A stretch of 64,000 nt of DNA from Symsagittifera roscoffensis (GCF_963678635.1 NC_087067.1:21707547-21771546); one strand, 5' to 3'; shown: positions 45,636-58,984, numbered from the stretch's first letter. The notes: generated by a model not told the origin, from the sequence alone. Translations and numbers: made by a program.

Positions 45636-45813
45636 CATAGCTGGGTCTCGGATCCCCGGATGGCGTGAGGACGAAAAAAACAATGCTGAAAATCAGCATT
45701 ATTTTTTTTTATAGACAGCTACAAACGAAATCCTTTGGATTGACCCTTTCCTCACCCTCAAGAACTCATGCTCTAAAAAAAAGCTAAATTACAATACCTT
45801 CAACCGTTCAGGG
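45636..45813. other. Unique spacer with a hairpin
   Basis: Single-copy sequence between block S and block T. It holds an inverted repeat at 45,674-45,708: AATGCTGA, 3-nt loop, TCAGCATT, flanked by an A-run and T-run that extend the stem past one mismatch. No ORF. Confidence 0.7.
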
Positions 45814-46883
45814 CTTTACAGTAACCAAAGTTGCTATAAAAATAATTATTAACTTGAAAGGCACCGGGCCTCGAACTCTATAATTCCCAGTCGAGAACCT
45901 CAATGTCTTACCAATCTTCGGGTTTGTGAGAGTTTGGGTCAATCCCCAATTCTGCCACTGAAACTTCAAATTCCACCCAAATTGGGAAATATCACTCGCG
46001 ACGTAGGAGTTTTCTTCTGGAAGCTTTTTTTTCGGTTGTGTTCTTGAATTGACCCTTTTTTTCCTAGTACTATCCTTTGATGTGTGTTCTCTGATGTTTT
46101 GTGTCTAATTATATATTTTTTTCCCTGAGAAATGTCTCAAAGAGAAACTCTGAAATCTGAAATTGTAGAACATTCCGCCGAAACCTCTTCTCAACCTTTT
46201 TACTCTGCTTACACTCATTTTGCCGTTTTCACCGCAATCAGAAGGTTCGGCGCAGCTTTCTGGCAGAAAATTTTTTTTCCCGGACAGCCCCCTCAATGTC
46301 CCCATTGAAGGAATAATTCTTGGTTATGTTCAGAAGTAGTGACTCACTGTCGATCTACAAAGCATTGGAAATCAGGTGCAAAATTAAACAAAATCTACTG
46401 CACATCAACTCCAAGCCTTTCACAAATGGCATTGTACAACGTTTTTACCACTCTACCAAAAATTTCATAAATCATGCACCATGACAATTTATCTCAGAAA
46501 ACAATTCTTTTATGACTAATTACGCCGTTGATAGAAAGAATCTCTTTCTGCTCTTGCTTTAACAATGACTGAGAACGTCAACCACCACTTAACTTTTTTT
46601 TCTAAATTACACACCAAGTGTAATTTTTAAACATGTCCCCGCCCTCAATTATAAAACAGGAAACTTTGTGGCCAGGGGTATTACTGAGGTGGCTACCTGT
46701 TGGAGTGAATCAATCCAGAGCACACCAGACTGCCACAAAGTGAATACTCGTTCTATCTGAATGAAAAATAATCTGTCAGGCCTAATTAAATAAACATACT
46801 ATTTTATTTTGTCTCTTCAAATATTAATTGTATCAACTTAAAATATCCTTGCTTCTCAGAATTGTAACAATGTATTCAACTAA
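45814..46883. repeat. Block T, second copy
   Basis: It matches 26,033-27,104 with scattered differences. The small ORFs on either strand (for example 46,105-46,305) are not preserved between copies, so it is treated as non-coding. Confidence 0.8.
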
Positions 46884-49800
46884 TTGTCCCCGGTCCCCGG
46901 CTCAACCAAAAAAATATATTATGTTGGATCTGTTTGTTTGTTTCAACATTTTTAAACGCTCAAAGACAAGTTAATATTTTGTTTTCCTTCAACTTGGTCT
47001 TCATTATTTCTTCTTCCTGGTTTTTTCTCTCTTTTTTGTTCTTTTGCATTGTTCCAAGGCTTCTATTCCATCTTTTTACGGTCATCGAGTTTTTCTTTTT
47101 ATAAATTTAGACAGACTTGCGGGTCAGAACCCAGTTTTTTTTTACCAGCTACCATTTGCTTACAACAGGGTGCGAGGTCCGGGCCTACTTCCTGCTCCCG
47201 GTTCCGACAGAATCTTCTTGTTAGTCGAAGCTTATATTTTGCTCTAGTGTTCTTCTCGTCCTCTGTCATTCCAGGCAGTTCAGCCAATGGCTAATTTCCT
47301 ACATCCAGGAAATGATTTGTATATTTCGGAGATTCTGAACAGATGAAGTTTCGTATACCCACGTTGTCATTACAGCTCGAAGCCATGGCATCATTCTTCG
47401 TCTCACCCGTATCTTTTCTTCTGCTTCCGGTATTTTCACCATTTAACAATTAGTTTTGAACAAATTAGGTTGCTCGCAGAGTGCTCAATTGCTTCGGCGT
47501 AATTACAACCATTTTCTGGACACTCGGGCCCGCGTTAGCTTCGCCAAATAGAACAAAGACTGGTCTTGGTAGATAAGCCCGTGAAAAAAAAATCGTCAGG
47601 GTCCCACACCAAAAGATTTGTTTGTCTCGTTTGAGATAGCACACTATTTGCGCCAGGCAGTGGCGGGTGTACGCCCCATGAGTAAATATAAATTTTCTCC
47701 ATTCCCTCTAACCTGAAGCCTCCAGCATCGGCTCCACTTCTATCATCACTCAATGTGTCTCATATTTTTTCGTCAACCATAGGGTAATTCGCTTCTGGAA
47801 ATCACTTATACTTCTTTTACTTAGCCTCATGAAAATTTCTTTCACTACTTTCTTTAGTTTGTTCTTAGGACTCTCCGGGACAAATTGAAGACTCTTCTTC
47901 AACAGTTTAAAAAAAAATTCCATTATTCTTGCCAACCTTACACGCACAATCATCGAGAATATTTGGGACAAAAAATTTGCGTCCTCGCATCCAGTAATAT
48001 TAATTGCATGGAGTATTTCCTGTTTCAATATGGAACTTAGTTCGATCTAACCATGTAAATTTAACCAGCCGGCCTATTACATCTTTCATTATGTTTCACA
48101 CACATTTCACTTTCAAGAGCTTCTGGCCAGCCTCCAATCTTTTGTTCTGACTTTAAGACTCCAGGATCACTTCCAAGCTTAGGGAAGTCACGAGTTTGAG
48201 AGCCTGCACTGCGCGCACCAATGACGCAATGGATTCAACCACGATTAAAAACCCCAAAGCTGTCAACAAAATTCGCCTAAGTTACCCCATGGCAGACAGA
48301 GATCAGTTCCACTTCAGTCTCAGACGCAATGCTCACTTCTCTCTCTCTCTCTCAACCTTTCTAATTGAAAATGTTGTTCACACAATGTTTTCCTATTATA
48401 GTTTGTCCCACACGTACGCCCTTCCAGTCCATTGAACGCCAGATAAACGTCTTTTTTCAGCCAATCCGTCGGCGTGTTCTCTTCGATTGCTACTTGGGTG
48501 GAGAATCATTTTGTTCTTTTGCATTTTTCCAGGGCTTCTTCTTCCGTTACATTGTCTTTGTGCTGCCTCTATTCACTGTCCTCCAGCATTCTTTTCCCTA
48601 TTTGGACAGATTTGTGGCCAGTCAAAAGTTTTTAGGATCAGCTACTCTTTGCTCACACCAGGATGAGAGGTCCTCGCCTACTTTCTGCTCCGGTTTCCAG
48701 CAGAAACTTTTGTCTAAGCGCAAGCTTACATTTTGCTACAGATCAGCTTGTATGAACTTGTTTTTCACGGTCTCTGTCACACAAGGCACTCAAGCCACTG
48801 GCTTCAAATCTGCGGTGTCTGCATTTTTATGGGTCAGGAAGAGTCTTTTGTAGGCGCTTGGTCCTACATACAGCGGAAATACTCGGTCAATTTCGGAGAC
48901 TCCGAAAACATGAAGCCTCGCGCATTCATATACCCACTTCGTCATTAAAGCTCGAAGACATGGCATCGCTCTTTGCCTCGCCAGTATCTTTTTTATCGCT
49001 TTCTGTATTTTCAGCATTTTACAGTTGGATTTGAACAAAATTAGGCTCTTTGGCAGTCCAGACTGCTCAATTGCTTCGGCCTAACTACAACCATTTCCTG
49101 AACACTCGGAAACGCCCGAGCTCCGAGCTACCCTACTGTCAACCTGGTATTAACGACAAAATAGAACATGTATTGGCCTTGGTCGATAAGCCCGTGAAAA
49201 ACATTTCATCAAGGTCCCACACCAACACTTGTTTGCCTTGTTTGGGATAACACAACATCTGCGCCAGGCAGTGACGGGGTACGCCCCATGAATGAACACA
49301 AATTTTCTCCATTCTCTTTAACCTGAAGCCTCCAGCATCTATCATCACTCAATAAGTCTCAATTTTTTCGTCAACCATAAAGTAATTCGCTTCTGGAAAT
49401 CACTTATGTTTCTTTTACTTAGCCTCGTGATTTTTCTTTCACTACTGTCTTTAGTTTGTTCTTAGAACTCTCCGGGACAAACTGAAGACTCTTTGTCAAC
49501 AGTTTGGATAAACTTTCCAACATTCTTGCCAACCTTACACACTTGATCATCAAGAATTTTTGGGACAAAAATTTTGCATCCTCGCATCCAGTAACATCAT
49601 GTGCATGGAGTATTTCCTGTTTCAATATGGAACTTAGTTCGATCTAACCATGTAAATTTAACCAGCCGGCCTATTACATCTTTCATTATGTTTCACACAC
49701 ATTTCACTTTCAAGAGCTTCTGGCCAGCCTCCAATCTTTTGTTTTGACTTTAAGACTCCAGGATCACTTCCAAGCTTAGGGAAGTCACGAGTTTGAGAGC

Positions 49801-51560
49801 CTGCACTGCGCGCACCAATGACGCAATGGATTCAACCACGATGAAAAACCCCAAAGCTGTCAACAAAATTCGCCTAAGTTACCCCATGGCAGACAGAGAT
49901 CAGTTCCACTTCAGTCTCAGACGCAATGCTCACTTCTCTCTCTCTCTCTCAACCTTTCTAATTGAAAATGTTGTTCACACAATGTTTTCCTATTATAGTT
50001 TGTCCCACACGTACGCTCTTCCAGTCCATTGAACGCCAGATAAACGTCTTTTTTCAGCCAATCCGTCGGCGTGTTCTTTCGGTTGCTACTTGGGTGGAGA
50101 ATCATTTTATTCTTTTTCATTTTTCCAGGGCTTCTTCTTCCATTACATTGTCTTTCTCTTGCCTCTATTCACTGTCCTCCAGCATTCTTTTCCCTATTTG
50201 GACAGATTTGTGGGCAGTGAAAAGTTTTTAGGATCAGCTACGCAGCTTTGCTCACACCAGGATCAGAGGTCCTCGCCTACTTTCTGCTCCGGTTTCCGGC
50301 AGAACCTTTTGTCTAAGCACAAGCTTAGTTTTTGCTACAGATCAGCTTAATGACCTTGTTTTTCACGTCCTCTGTCACACAAGGCACTCAAGCTACTGGC
50401 TTCAAATCTGCGGTGTCTGCATTTTTAACGACCAGGAAGAGTCTTCTGTAGGCACTTGCTCCTACATACAGCGGAAATACTCGGTCGATTTCGGAGACTC
50501 TGAAATTATGATGCCTCGCGCATTCATATACCCACTTCGTCATTGAAGCTCGAAGCCATGGCATCAATCTTTGCTGCGCCAGTATCTTTATTTTCGCTTT
50601 CGGTACTTTCAGCATTTTACAGATGGAAATGAACAAAATTAGGCTGCTTCGGCAGTCCAGACTTCTCAATTGCTTCGGCCTAACTAAAACCATTTCCTGA
50701 ACTCTCGGAACCGCCCGAGCATCGAGCTACCCTACTGTCAACCTGGTATTAACAACAAAATAGAACAAGGATTGGTCTTAGTCGATAAGCCCGTGAAAAA
50801 CATTTCTTCAAGGTCCCCCAATAACACTTGTTTGCTTTGTTTGGGATAATACAACATCTGCGCCAGGCAGTGACGGGGTACGCCCCATGATAAAACATTA
50901 AATTTTCTCCAGTTTCAATATCATGAAGACTTCAGCATTGGCTCCAATTTCATCATCACTTGAGGAGTCTCAATTTTTTTTCGCAAGACATAGGGTAAAC
51001 TGTCGGTAGATAAAAGCTAACGTTTTGCTTCTGAAAGTTACTTGAATCTCTCTTACTCATCCTCATGAAATTGTCTCCGACTACTTCTCTTACTTGTTCT
51101 TACACTTCGCCGGGACAAACCGAAGAGTTTCCGGCAACAGTCCGAAAGAGCTTTTCAATATTCTTGCCAACCTCGCACATAGAAAAGCGTTGCTACCAAC
51201 ATTTTTGCGACCTCACATTCAGTAAAACCATGCGGGTGGGGTACGTTCTATTACAATGTGGAGCTGAGTTGAATCCAGCCATGCTCCATGCGCTTCTTTG
51301 ACTCAATGGAGTTAACCATGCTGAAAAAATCCAATGCGGTCATCAAAATTCACCCCGGTTACATCATGTCAGTCCGAGATCAGTTCCATAGCAGTCTTAT
51401 ACGCGATGCTCGATTTTTCTTCAAAACATGCTAATTGTCGATGTAGTTCACACAGTGTTTTCAATAAATGGCCTGTCCCACACGTATGCTCAACCAGTCC
51501 ACTGAAAGCCAGATAAATCTCTTTTCTCATCCAATCCGTCTCGCAAACACCTTTGCAGGC
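46884..51560. repeat. R array 2: three copies plus a diverged end
   Basis: Copy borders are at about 48,404, 50,001 and 51,474. The first copy parallels the diverged copy at 27,105. The second and third carry an extra 70-80 bp (CTTCTGGCCAGCC... to GAGCCTGCACTGCG) missing from the array at 28,575-33,167. From about 50,880 similarity drops sharply and fades near 51,560. Confidence 0.85.
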
Positions 51561-51829
51561 TCCGCGGGTGGTGTTTCATTCTGCTTTTCCATCGTAAAGC
51601 CCATAAAGTGATGAAATACAGGTATATCCTTCAAGTTTTTGTTCATGCTTTTCTCCGATTAAAATTCTGAAATCAGGTCCAAAATCAGACCAGGAGTCGG
51701 ATTCGGGAAATCATGAAAACGTCATGGGTTCCCACATGGTTCATCAGGAGGTTATTCAGCTAATCGTTCTACGAATTACACTCAAAGCTTAAATATCCTT
51801 TCTGTAGTGGATCCGAGGATTATACTACT

Positions 51830-52440
51830 TCTTCCTCAGAATCAACTCTAGTTACGATTCTTCAGATATCCACCTCTGTTTTTCTCGCCCTCGTTCTATC
51901 CAAGAGTCGAGAATTACAGCTTGCTCAAAATCAAAGAACGCGTTCCTAGCAACCTTATCAACGAATCTAATATCTGCTACTCCTGGCACATCTGACACTC
52001 ACTGAAATGACTTGCAATTTTGCAACTTTGCGTATTTTTTGAGTCTTGGGCTCATCTCCATCAATTCTCGGTTCATTGTCATTTTTTGATAAAGTATCTC
52101 CACATTTCTTTCCCTTTGCTGTAATTGTCCATATCGTTCAACTCTTTAGTGGGAAATTTCAAGGGCACATTTAAGTGCAGCTCTATCAGGGATCTAAGCA
52201 AGGTAGCTTTTCGGTTCAACACCCCATTCCAGATGGTTTTCATGCAGTGTTCAGTCACAGGATTAGAGATTCGTTCCACGACAAATCTTAAAAAGCAAGA
52301 AGCATCCTTTCGCTTGGCCAGGGTATTGCGGAGTCGTCCTAAGCAATCATACTTTGTATGGCTTCCCTCCTGAGTCAAGTTACTGCTCTTTTCACCTAGA
52401 CCCCTCTTCGGATTCATATTCAGCTTCCAATAGCCCCTGT
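51830..52440 (-). CDS. Unrecognised coding-like stretch
   Basis: A 112-residue minus-strand frame (52,079-52,417) begins just after a possible splice acceptor (GTGCTTACAG at about 52,438). A second open frame runs on from about 52,100 to 51,890 (including FVDKVARNAFFDFEQAV), so a frame change or short intron is needed. It is charged and has no domain I recognise. It may belong with 53,814-54,311. Confidence 0.25.
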
Positions 52441-52589
52441 AAGCACATCAGTTCATTTGTAATTCATTAATTATAAAGTATAAAGAGATTAGCCAAAAAC
52501 GCCATCACTGCCGACGATGGATTCGTCGTCGTGTCAAAATGCTTTTTAGAGTTCTGACATCTCGGAAACCTTGGGTTGTTGATCCAGGC

Positions 52590-53300
52590 CATCTTCACTG
52601 GCACCGGATTACATCACGGTTTTATACTCTTTTCTTCTCAAATTCGATCCAGCCATTAGTTTTTTTCAAGTGTTCCTCCAAAGTTTTCTTGTTGACCAAG
52701 TCAAAAGATGTCATTGTTGATTTTCTAATTTATATGATTTTTTTAATTTATAACATCGTCAAGAATTCCTAATCCAGGACGAGTTGTCTTCCGTTTTCCC
52801 ACGCACTATGACAGTTTCTGAAGGTTTGTAACTATGCAACCGACCACCTCTAAGTTGATCAATGATCTCCATCTCGAGTCGAGTGTCTGCTAATATTTTT
52901 TAATTCTTCTTCGACTTGGAAACTGATAAAAACCAATTAAGCCAATAGCATAGCCGTTTCCTCCCCTGTCCAATACTGCACATTAGTCTCGTCCAGTTTC
53001 GACAGGATCTTTTCGCTTACGATGTCAACACCGTAGCTTGCTTTTGACTCCATCTTTTTTGCGTTCATTTTCTTGAATTCTTTTTTACCTTGTAGTTTTC
53101 TCCATATCGATCATTTTTTTGGTTTATCACGACTGGGCTTTCGTGGGTGCTATCATTTTTATCTTTTTTGGCTGATTCAATGAGAAGGTCGGGCTTCCTC
53201 AATAATGTTTAATTCAAGTCCACAATCATCACGGATTGAGTACCTGATCTCGTCCATAATCCTTTCAATGATTGCCCTTTTTTTCGGTTTCCTACTGTTT
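52590..53300 (-). CDS. Possible short exons of the same unrecognised gene
   Basis: Several open minus-strand stretches of 30-45 codons lie here: about 53,190-53,290 (KRAIIERIMDEIRYSIRDD), 52,930-53,100 (YGVDIVSEKILSKLDETNV) and 52,590-52,760. They are charged and read like protein, but the boundaries lack clear GT-AG pairs. It could be a decayed gene. Confidence 0.2.
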
Positions 53301-53813
53301 TTGCTGTAAAGCCTTTTATAGTCACGTGCTCAGAAAAAAACTCTCGGGGTTCTTTCTATCCTCCTTCTTCTCGATATTTTTCTGAGCAGTCTTCGTCCAC
53401 TTCACTTCAGAGCTCTTGTATTAAGAAAGAAGGTCTCAATGGAGATGAGCTCGGTGGTGGTTTTTTAAAAGAAGACATAAAAGAAAATGATTTCACTAGC
53501 ATCAAAAAATCAACCGTTTGATTAAACTCATCAACCTAACCCGCTTTAGCCGACTCATTTTCTGGAAATGATCTCTCTAAAAATCTGAGGTGAATATGAG
53601 AAAACTTTTCCTTTCCATCATTCATAGGGTCGTCTTCTACCAATTCTTAGCTTTTCTGTTTTAGTAAGGTCTTGTATCTCATCGAATGGCTTCGGCACAT
53701 ATCTAGAGGGCTCTTGCCCATGACTATGACTGCACACGGCAGAGCCGTTATCGCTATGTCATCCGCTTGGTAAAACACTTTGTCAATCAAAAGGAACTCT
53801 CCGGCGTTCTCAC

Positions 53814-54311
53814 CATGCGGCGCACGTCCTCCATCACTGTGTAGGTGCCTCTTCTCAGTTCTTTTTGTAGTTCTTTTAGTTTTACTCGCGGTTTTACAGG
53901 CCACATCAATCTGAGCTGGTCGTCCGACTCCGAAAACGTTTCAGTACAGATGTCCGTGGAAACTTCTGGCTTCCTTGACAAACTAGCTTTGATCTTCTTA
54001 CGCCTCCTTTTATCCGGGACCATGAATTCAAATCTGTATTGGGCAGCATCAACCCAGCTGACGAAACGCGGCTCTCTTTTAGTACTCTGTTTTTTAAACT
54101 TTTCTTCAACATCTGGCGAGGCTCCTATTTGAAAAGCAATTACTGCTGAGGTCTCACAGTTGCATACTAATATCCGGGATACAGCCCAGGCAATGACTCG
54201 GAACGAGGTAACCATGTTTTTCTTGATTTTTTTTATTGGCATAGGCTTCCAGGCATGTCGAGATCTTCGTGAGAATCGTTGCATCTTTTTTCTACAAGGC
54301 GTAGGTTCCAT
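53814..54311 (-). CDS. Coding-like exon, weak bromodomain resemblance at its end
   Basis: This is the longest ordinary ORF in the right part: 174 residues to the stop, starting at 54,311. It is basic and Arg/Lys-rich. At 53,814 the frame reaches ATG followed by GTGAGA, a good splice donor on the minus strand. Alternatively, a one-base change there would continue into 53,647-53,810. Together the sequence around GTYTVMEDVRRM and the following FLLIDKVFYQADDIA weakly recalls the middle of a bromodomain; the usual YN pair is not seen. I would not assign a function. Confidence 0.35.
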
Positions 54312-55189
54312 AGCTTAGGCCTTACATTCCAGAGAAATTCCAATAACAGTAAGCTAGGTTCAGCTACCTTCGCAAAACACATGTCGTCACTAGAAATTCC
54401 TCTCAGCTTTTGCTGTTCGACTTACCTCAACACCGACCAATCCACCGCAAAAAATTAGGTAGACATCAAAAAAAAAAAAATTCTTATAAACTTATTTGAG
54501 CATCGGAAAAGGCACGTACGACCGTTAGTCTGTATACCACTGAATCAAAATAACCTTACCCAAAAAAAGGCCAGCAGATTAATATGCATCATCGTTGCCA
54601 AACCAATCGCATTCCTCCGCATTTTTGGTCGGGGACGAGTTTTCCACCCCATCCAAACATCGGTTGTGTTGCAACAACCATGTGAGCAACAACATCTTCC
54701 ATTCACTCGTTTTCTTGCAAGAGGTAATTTCCAACTAAGCATTGAACTCTTGTTTCGATTCCAGCAGTTGTTCGGGGTTACTCAATGAAGCAAAGAAATT
54801 GCCTAGCCGAAGGTAAGTCAGGAATCATGAGGGTGAATAATCCATGCAATCAGACGTCTGCGAATCCAGCGGTTAGAAGGATAACTGAACCCTTCACAAA
54901 GCTTCCGTCTCAATGGTTACTTACAGGGTCAATGATAGACCATTTGAATTTTTCTCTTAGTGAAGCTGCCCATGATTTCCTTAGTGAAACTGGCTATCAA
55001 CTGCCGTAAAGCTCTAAGATGACACGTGGCAAAGAATTATGGTGACCAGCCCAACCCCAATCCATCAAAAAATGCGTCTAATCTCTCTTACTCCGCTCAG
55101 ATGGCGATTATGTTTGCTTGGAACAGTTCCAAGGGGATTATATTCACGTGCTGCATCAATTGCAGCATAGTGCCTCCCCATTTCTCTCA
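54312..55189. other. No recognised gene
   Basis: Small ORFs on both strands (minus 54,545-54,742, Cys-rich at its N-terminus; plus 54,785-55,009) have no recognisable domain. There is an A-run at about 54,468-54,480. Confidence 0.4.
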
Positions 55190-56131
55190 TCCAATTAATA
55201 TTCTTGGCAAGTCTTGGTGAAACTCTTTTGCAAAGGCTGGTTCGTGATCAAAAGCCTCCTTCCTTAGAGTGCATTTTTTATGTGACAAGAGTGAGCACTT
55301 CAGCAGACATTGCATTTCTCCAGATTCACTCGTTTTGGGCAATCGACGCATAGTCCAGTTGCATGAAACAGAAGTCATGGGGTTTTGATTCTCTAAGTTC
55401 CTCATCGTCGTTCACCCCTAGTTCAAATTTCAAAAAATTGCTAATGTTGGACGGTTCGAACCTTAAGAATTCATGCAGCCCGATCTGAGTCGTGCAATGG
55501 TATTTGAATCCCTGAATTGCACTTGAGATATCCAATCGGACAGCAAGGAGTTCAAATTTTTGTAATAATTAATAATTACGCTCAACATATCAATTTTGTG
55601 CAGAAAATACGACAGAAAATACTTCCGAGAGTAGGACCACCATTGCATACAAAAAATAAATGGGTTTTGTCAGTATAAAATAGCCAAGTGACAGCATGAA
55701 GATCACTGGCATGAGCTTTCTCCTGAAGCCTCTGCAAACAGAATTTTCATTGCCTACCATGGCAGACGAAAGCGTCTCTACTGCTTGCTCAATCGTTTTA
55801 CGATCAGATGTTTTCCCTCTGTGAGCCTTTTCACAAGATCTTGGCTCTGTAGATGGTCGGTCGCTCCAGATATGATCATTAACTCTGGGTCAATGTTGAT
55901 GAACTTTTGCACGCGTATGGCCATCCAGACGGGTTGTCCCCGTTTTATATCAGGTGCCAAGATGAAAATCTCATCTGGCCAGAAAAGGCACGAGGAGAGA
56001 ATAGACAAACAGAAATAGCCGATATCCTTAACGTTCCACTTTTTATATCTATGGGTCGTCGATCCTTTTGCGGCCTTTTCCACTTTATCACCTCTTTGCA
56101 TTTCCAGGTTTTTGTATATATATTTCAACAC
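55190..56131 (-). pseudogene. SGNH-hydrolase-like pseudo-ORF
   Basis: The frame 55,778-56,131 (117 residues) contains FWPDEIFILAPDIKRGQPVW and then PELMIISGATDHLQSQ. The 'ISGATDH' site resembles block III (GxND) of SGNH/GDSL esterases, with Asn replaced. After a frameshift near 55,780 the minus strand continues with conserved-looking stretches (FMLSLGYFILTKPIYFLYAM, then 55,326-55,535). At least two frame breaks make it a pseudogene. Esterase-like ORFs occur both in host genes and in some retroelements; which this is cannot be told. Confidence 0.4.
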
Positions 56132-58876
56132 TATATCCTAGCTCGGTGCTATAGAGAACTGTCTGCTCGGTTTGTGTTTATTGTTTTTCGGCTTTTTTAA
56201 ACAGGAACTTGCCTTTACGAACAGGTGGTGATATTTTTTCACTTTTTGACGGACGCGCATCAACAATGTGGTTTTCAACAGTCCAAGCTTTGAACACCCA
56301 ATCGTTGATGAACGTCCGTCATTACTAGAAGGAAATAGCGCCAACTATTTGGAAATAAGACAAAATGAATAACTTGATGGGATAATCATCAAGTTTTTCT
56401 GAGGTTTTTATCCAGGTCCACCAGTCGCAATAAGGTCTTTGACTTATACTGCTCTTCTTCGGCTAGGAAGCAGTCAATGCCAGGTATCCGGTGCAGATTT
56501 TTTATCGTGGGTTCCCTACATCGAGCAGACACGTGAATTTTTTCTTATCGATCTGCTTTGTCCTTTCTTGTTTATACCGATCTCAGCCACTTGGTTCCGG
56601 CCCAACCCAAATCAATATGCTAATCTGATCCTGTGCAACAAATCCGTGAGGTTCGTTCCAAATAATCATTGCACAACTGGTTCTAATTGTGGAGGGTTTA
56701 AGGATATCTGATCATTGGGTGTTCCAAGTCTGCTCTCAATGGATTGGCTCCAAGGAGTGGGAACGGTTCCCAGCCTCTCAATTACGTCTGGTTTCGGAAA
56801 GGGACAGCCATTCCAGCTTCGAGCCTCGCTGGTCCGAATCCGACCATCAGTTAAGCTTTTTCGTCCGTTATAGTTTCAGGGTTTTTTTCTGGGGTAATCA
56901 AGTTGCTTCGGACAATACAAATAATTGAAAAAACCAAGTGTCATGAAAATCGTCCAGCTCTGAGGGTACTGAATCATCCATTTTTGCAAAAAGGGTTTTA
57001 CGCGACCTTGAAATGTTCCTAAAGGGCTGAAATTTTACTTCTGAGAGTTCCTCTTTGGAGGCCAACCAACCTTCCGGATGAATTTTTAGTTGCTTATTTC
57101 AAATTTTTGGGGGCTTCTGAGAGTACCTCAATTTTCATTAATTTTCACTGTTTCTCACTGAGATGCCTCGGTCTAGTTTCTAATGGACCTACAAAAAACT
57201 AAATTAATCTTGCAGCGTCCCACTTTGGAGGTTAATTAACCGTTTGGACGTTTACTAAGGTGCTTATTTTGTTTTGGGAGGCTCTCCGGAGAGTGCCACA
57301 AATCTTACAAAACAGGAAATTATGGAGAAAAAGTATCTCCAATCAACATTTATTCATCTAAAACAAGGTGAGTTGAGCCAGTGAAACTTCCCTGTGAGAT
57401 AAAATAAGTTTTTTTTGAATTTTTTTTTCCAATTAGGAAAATATTTTAAATCCAAACCCTCCGAATTGTGAAAAATGTTCTAGTTTGTTAAAATAGAAAC
57501 GGTTAGGGGTAAAGAGAAGTAGGAAAAAGGTCGACGTGTGTACCAAATGTCGACCTGTGCATCATATAATATTAAGAACTGTTTGCTTATTTAGCCCTGA
57601 GGGACCTACCTGGTTTTTCAGAGATTTTTCGTATTTCTCACTTGAAGCGCTTAAAAATACGTAATACAAGCCTAATAGCTTTGCACAATACTGGATAAAA
57701 AAACAAAAAAAAAAACAGACCAAAATTTATTTAGAAAGAATGTTTGGACCCTTGAAATCTTAACGTCTGTATTTCAAAACTCAGAGCGACTGAGATGGTT
57801 CTCTTGAAACCAAAGTTGTGGTCAAGAGCTCGCTTTTTTAGCAAAACCCTAGTGCAAAAAATTATGTCAATTTTTCTCAAAAAATTGAAACTTTGCTTTT
57901 TCATATCGATTGGCTTAACTAAATAAATCTACTGCGACAAAAAAGTTATTTCAATTTCATTTACATTTTTTCCTGTGCACTTTCTTTTATTAGAAGAATC
58001 GAACTACGTATCAATTGACTGAGCAGATGCTTTTTCAGTTTGGAAAAAAATAGTATATCCCGAAAATCTGCAAGAGTCTAAAAGAGGGGATAATTAAATT
58101 TTGGTTTTGAGAAAAATTTATTACTGGTCGTTTTTTGCTACTAGTATACCACTCCTCGCACCTATATACCCATATGAACGCTCTTCACGCAAAAATTTGC
58201 ATCCGTTGGTGAGTTCAAAAGACCCGTCCCAATGTAACTTCCACCGACCTAAATTTATATAAAAAGAACCAGGATTATACTAAAATTATTCTAACGATAC
58301 TTAAACCGTCGATGTGGATTTATTTTTTCATCCGTAAACCTAAATCTAAAATGGCTAAATCCAATCATCGAAAATACTAATTCAGCTACTAGTCAACAAA
58401 CATTTGACTGGATTTAAGACATTTGATTGACTGGATTTACAAATCGATAACACACCTACAATTGAATCGACATACAAACCGACCTAATTTTCGACAAACA
58501 AAGCGACATAAGAATCAAAGCTCGAGCCCATTAGAAACTCCCACCAAAATGTACGCTCGAAAACCATCTGGTTCGCCTTCGCATAAAATTTACGCTGCCG
58601 GCACCAAAAAAATCTAGATTGCAAAGAGAAGGTAAGGCGCAGAAATTCTGAAATCAATTCTTAAAACCAGCGGAATAAGACCGACAACTCAAAGACGCCA
58701 AATTTCTTGACGAAACTCCAGGAATAAAAATTGAAAACAAGTATCGACTAGCGTAAAAATTTCTTTCAGAAATGGTCAAAATAACTACATCTTAGATTGA
58801 GGATATTGTAAAACAAAACCAAAACGACTGCAACCCAGTCATTCGATAACAGCCTGCGGCAGAAATTATGCAGAGA
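56132..58876. other. Long stretch without a recognisable gene
   Basis: Only short ORFs such as plus 56,439-56,711 and 56,689-56,928 occur, without recognisable domains. From 56,930 to 58,400 almost no open frame exists and the sequence is AT-rich with A and T runs. It contains the diverged repeat pair listed separately. Confidence 0.5.
57053..57297. repeat. Diverged direct repeat pair, about 72 bp each
   Basis: TTTGGAGGCCAACCAACC... to GAGAGTACC (57,053-57,125) resembles TTTGGAGGTTAATTAACC... to GAGAGTGCC (57,224-57,297). The offset is about 171 bp. Confidence 0.6.
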
Positions 58877-58903
58877 AAAGTTCTTCGCGGCTCCAAGAAC
58901 TTT
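58877..58903. repeat. Perfect 9-bp inverted repeat
   Basis: AAAGTTCTT and AAGAACTTT flank a 9-nt loop (CGCGGCTCC). There is no T-run or conserved context. It may be a chance hairpin. Confidence 0.6.
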
Positions 58904-58984
58904 CCGTGGACCGAAAAATAAGAGAAACCTGGTCGAGTTCTTTCTTTTTCAGAAACAATTTTACCGAAATTTATACCTTAAAAT

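Noticed and set aside
45650..45680. Hammerhead ribozyme-like GTGAGGACGAAA
   Set aside because: The stem II and GAAA part is suggestive, but the essential CUGAUGA core is not there and no matching stem I/III was found.
46105..46305. Minus-strand ORF in block T
   Set aside because: The other copy of block T does not keep it open; it appears to be chance.
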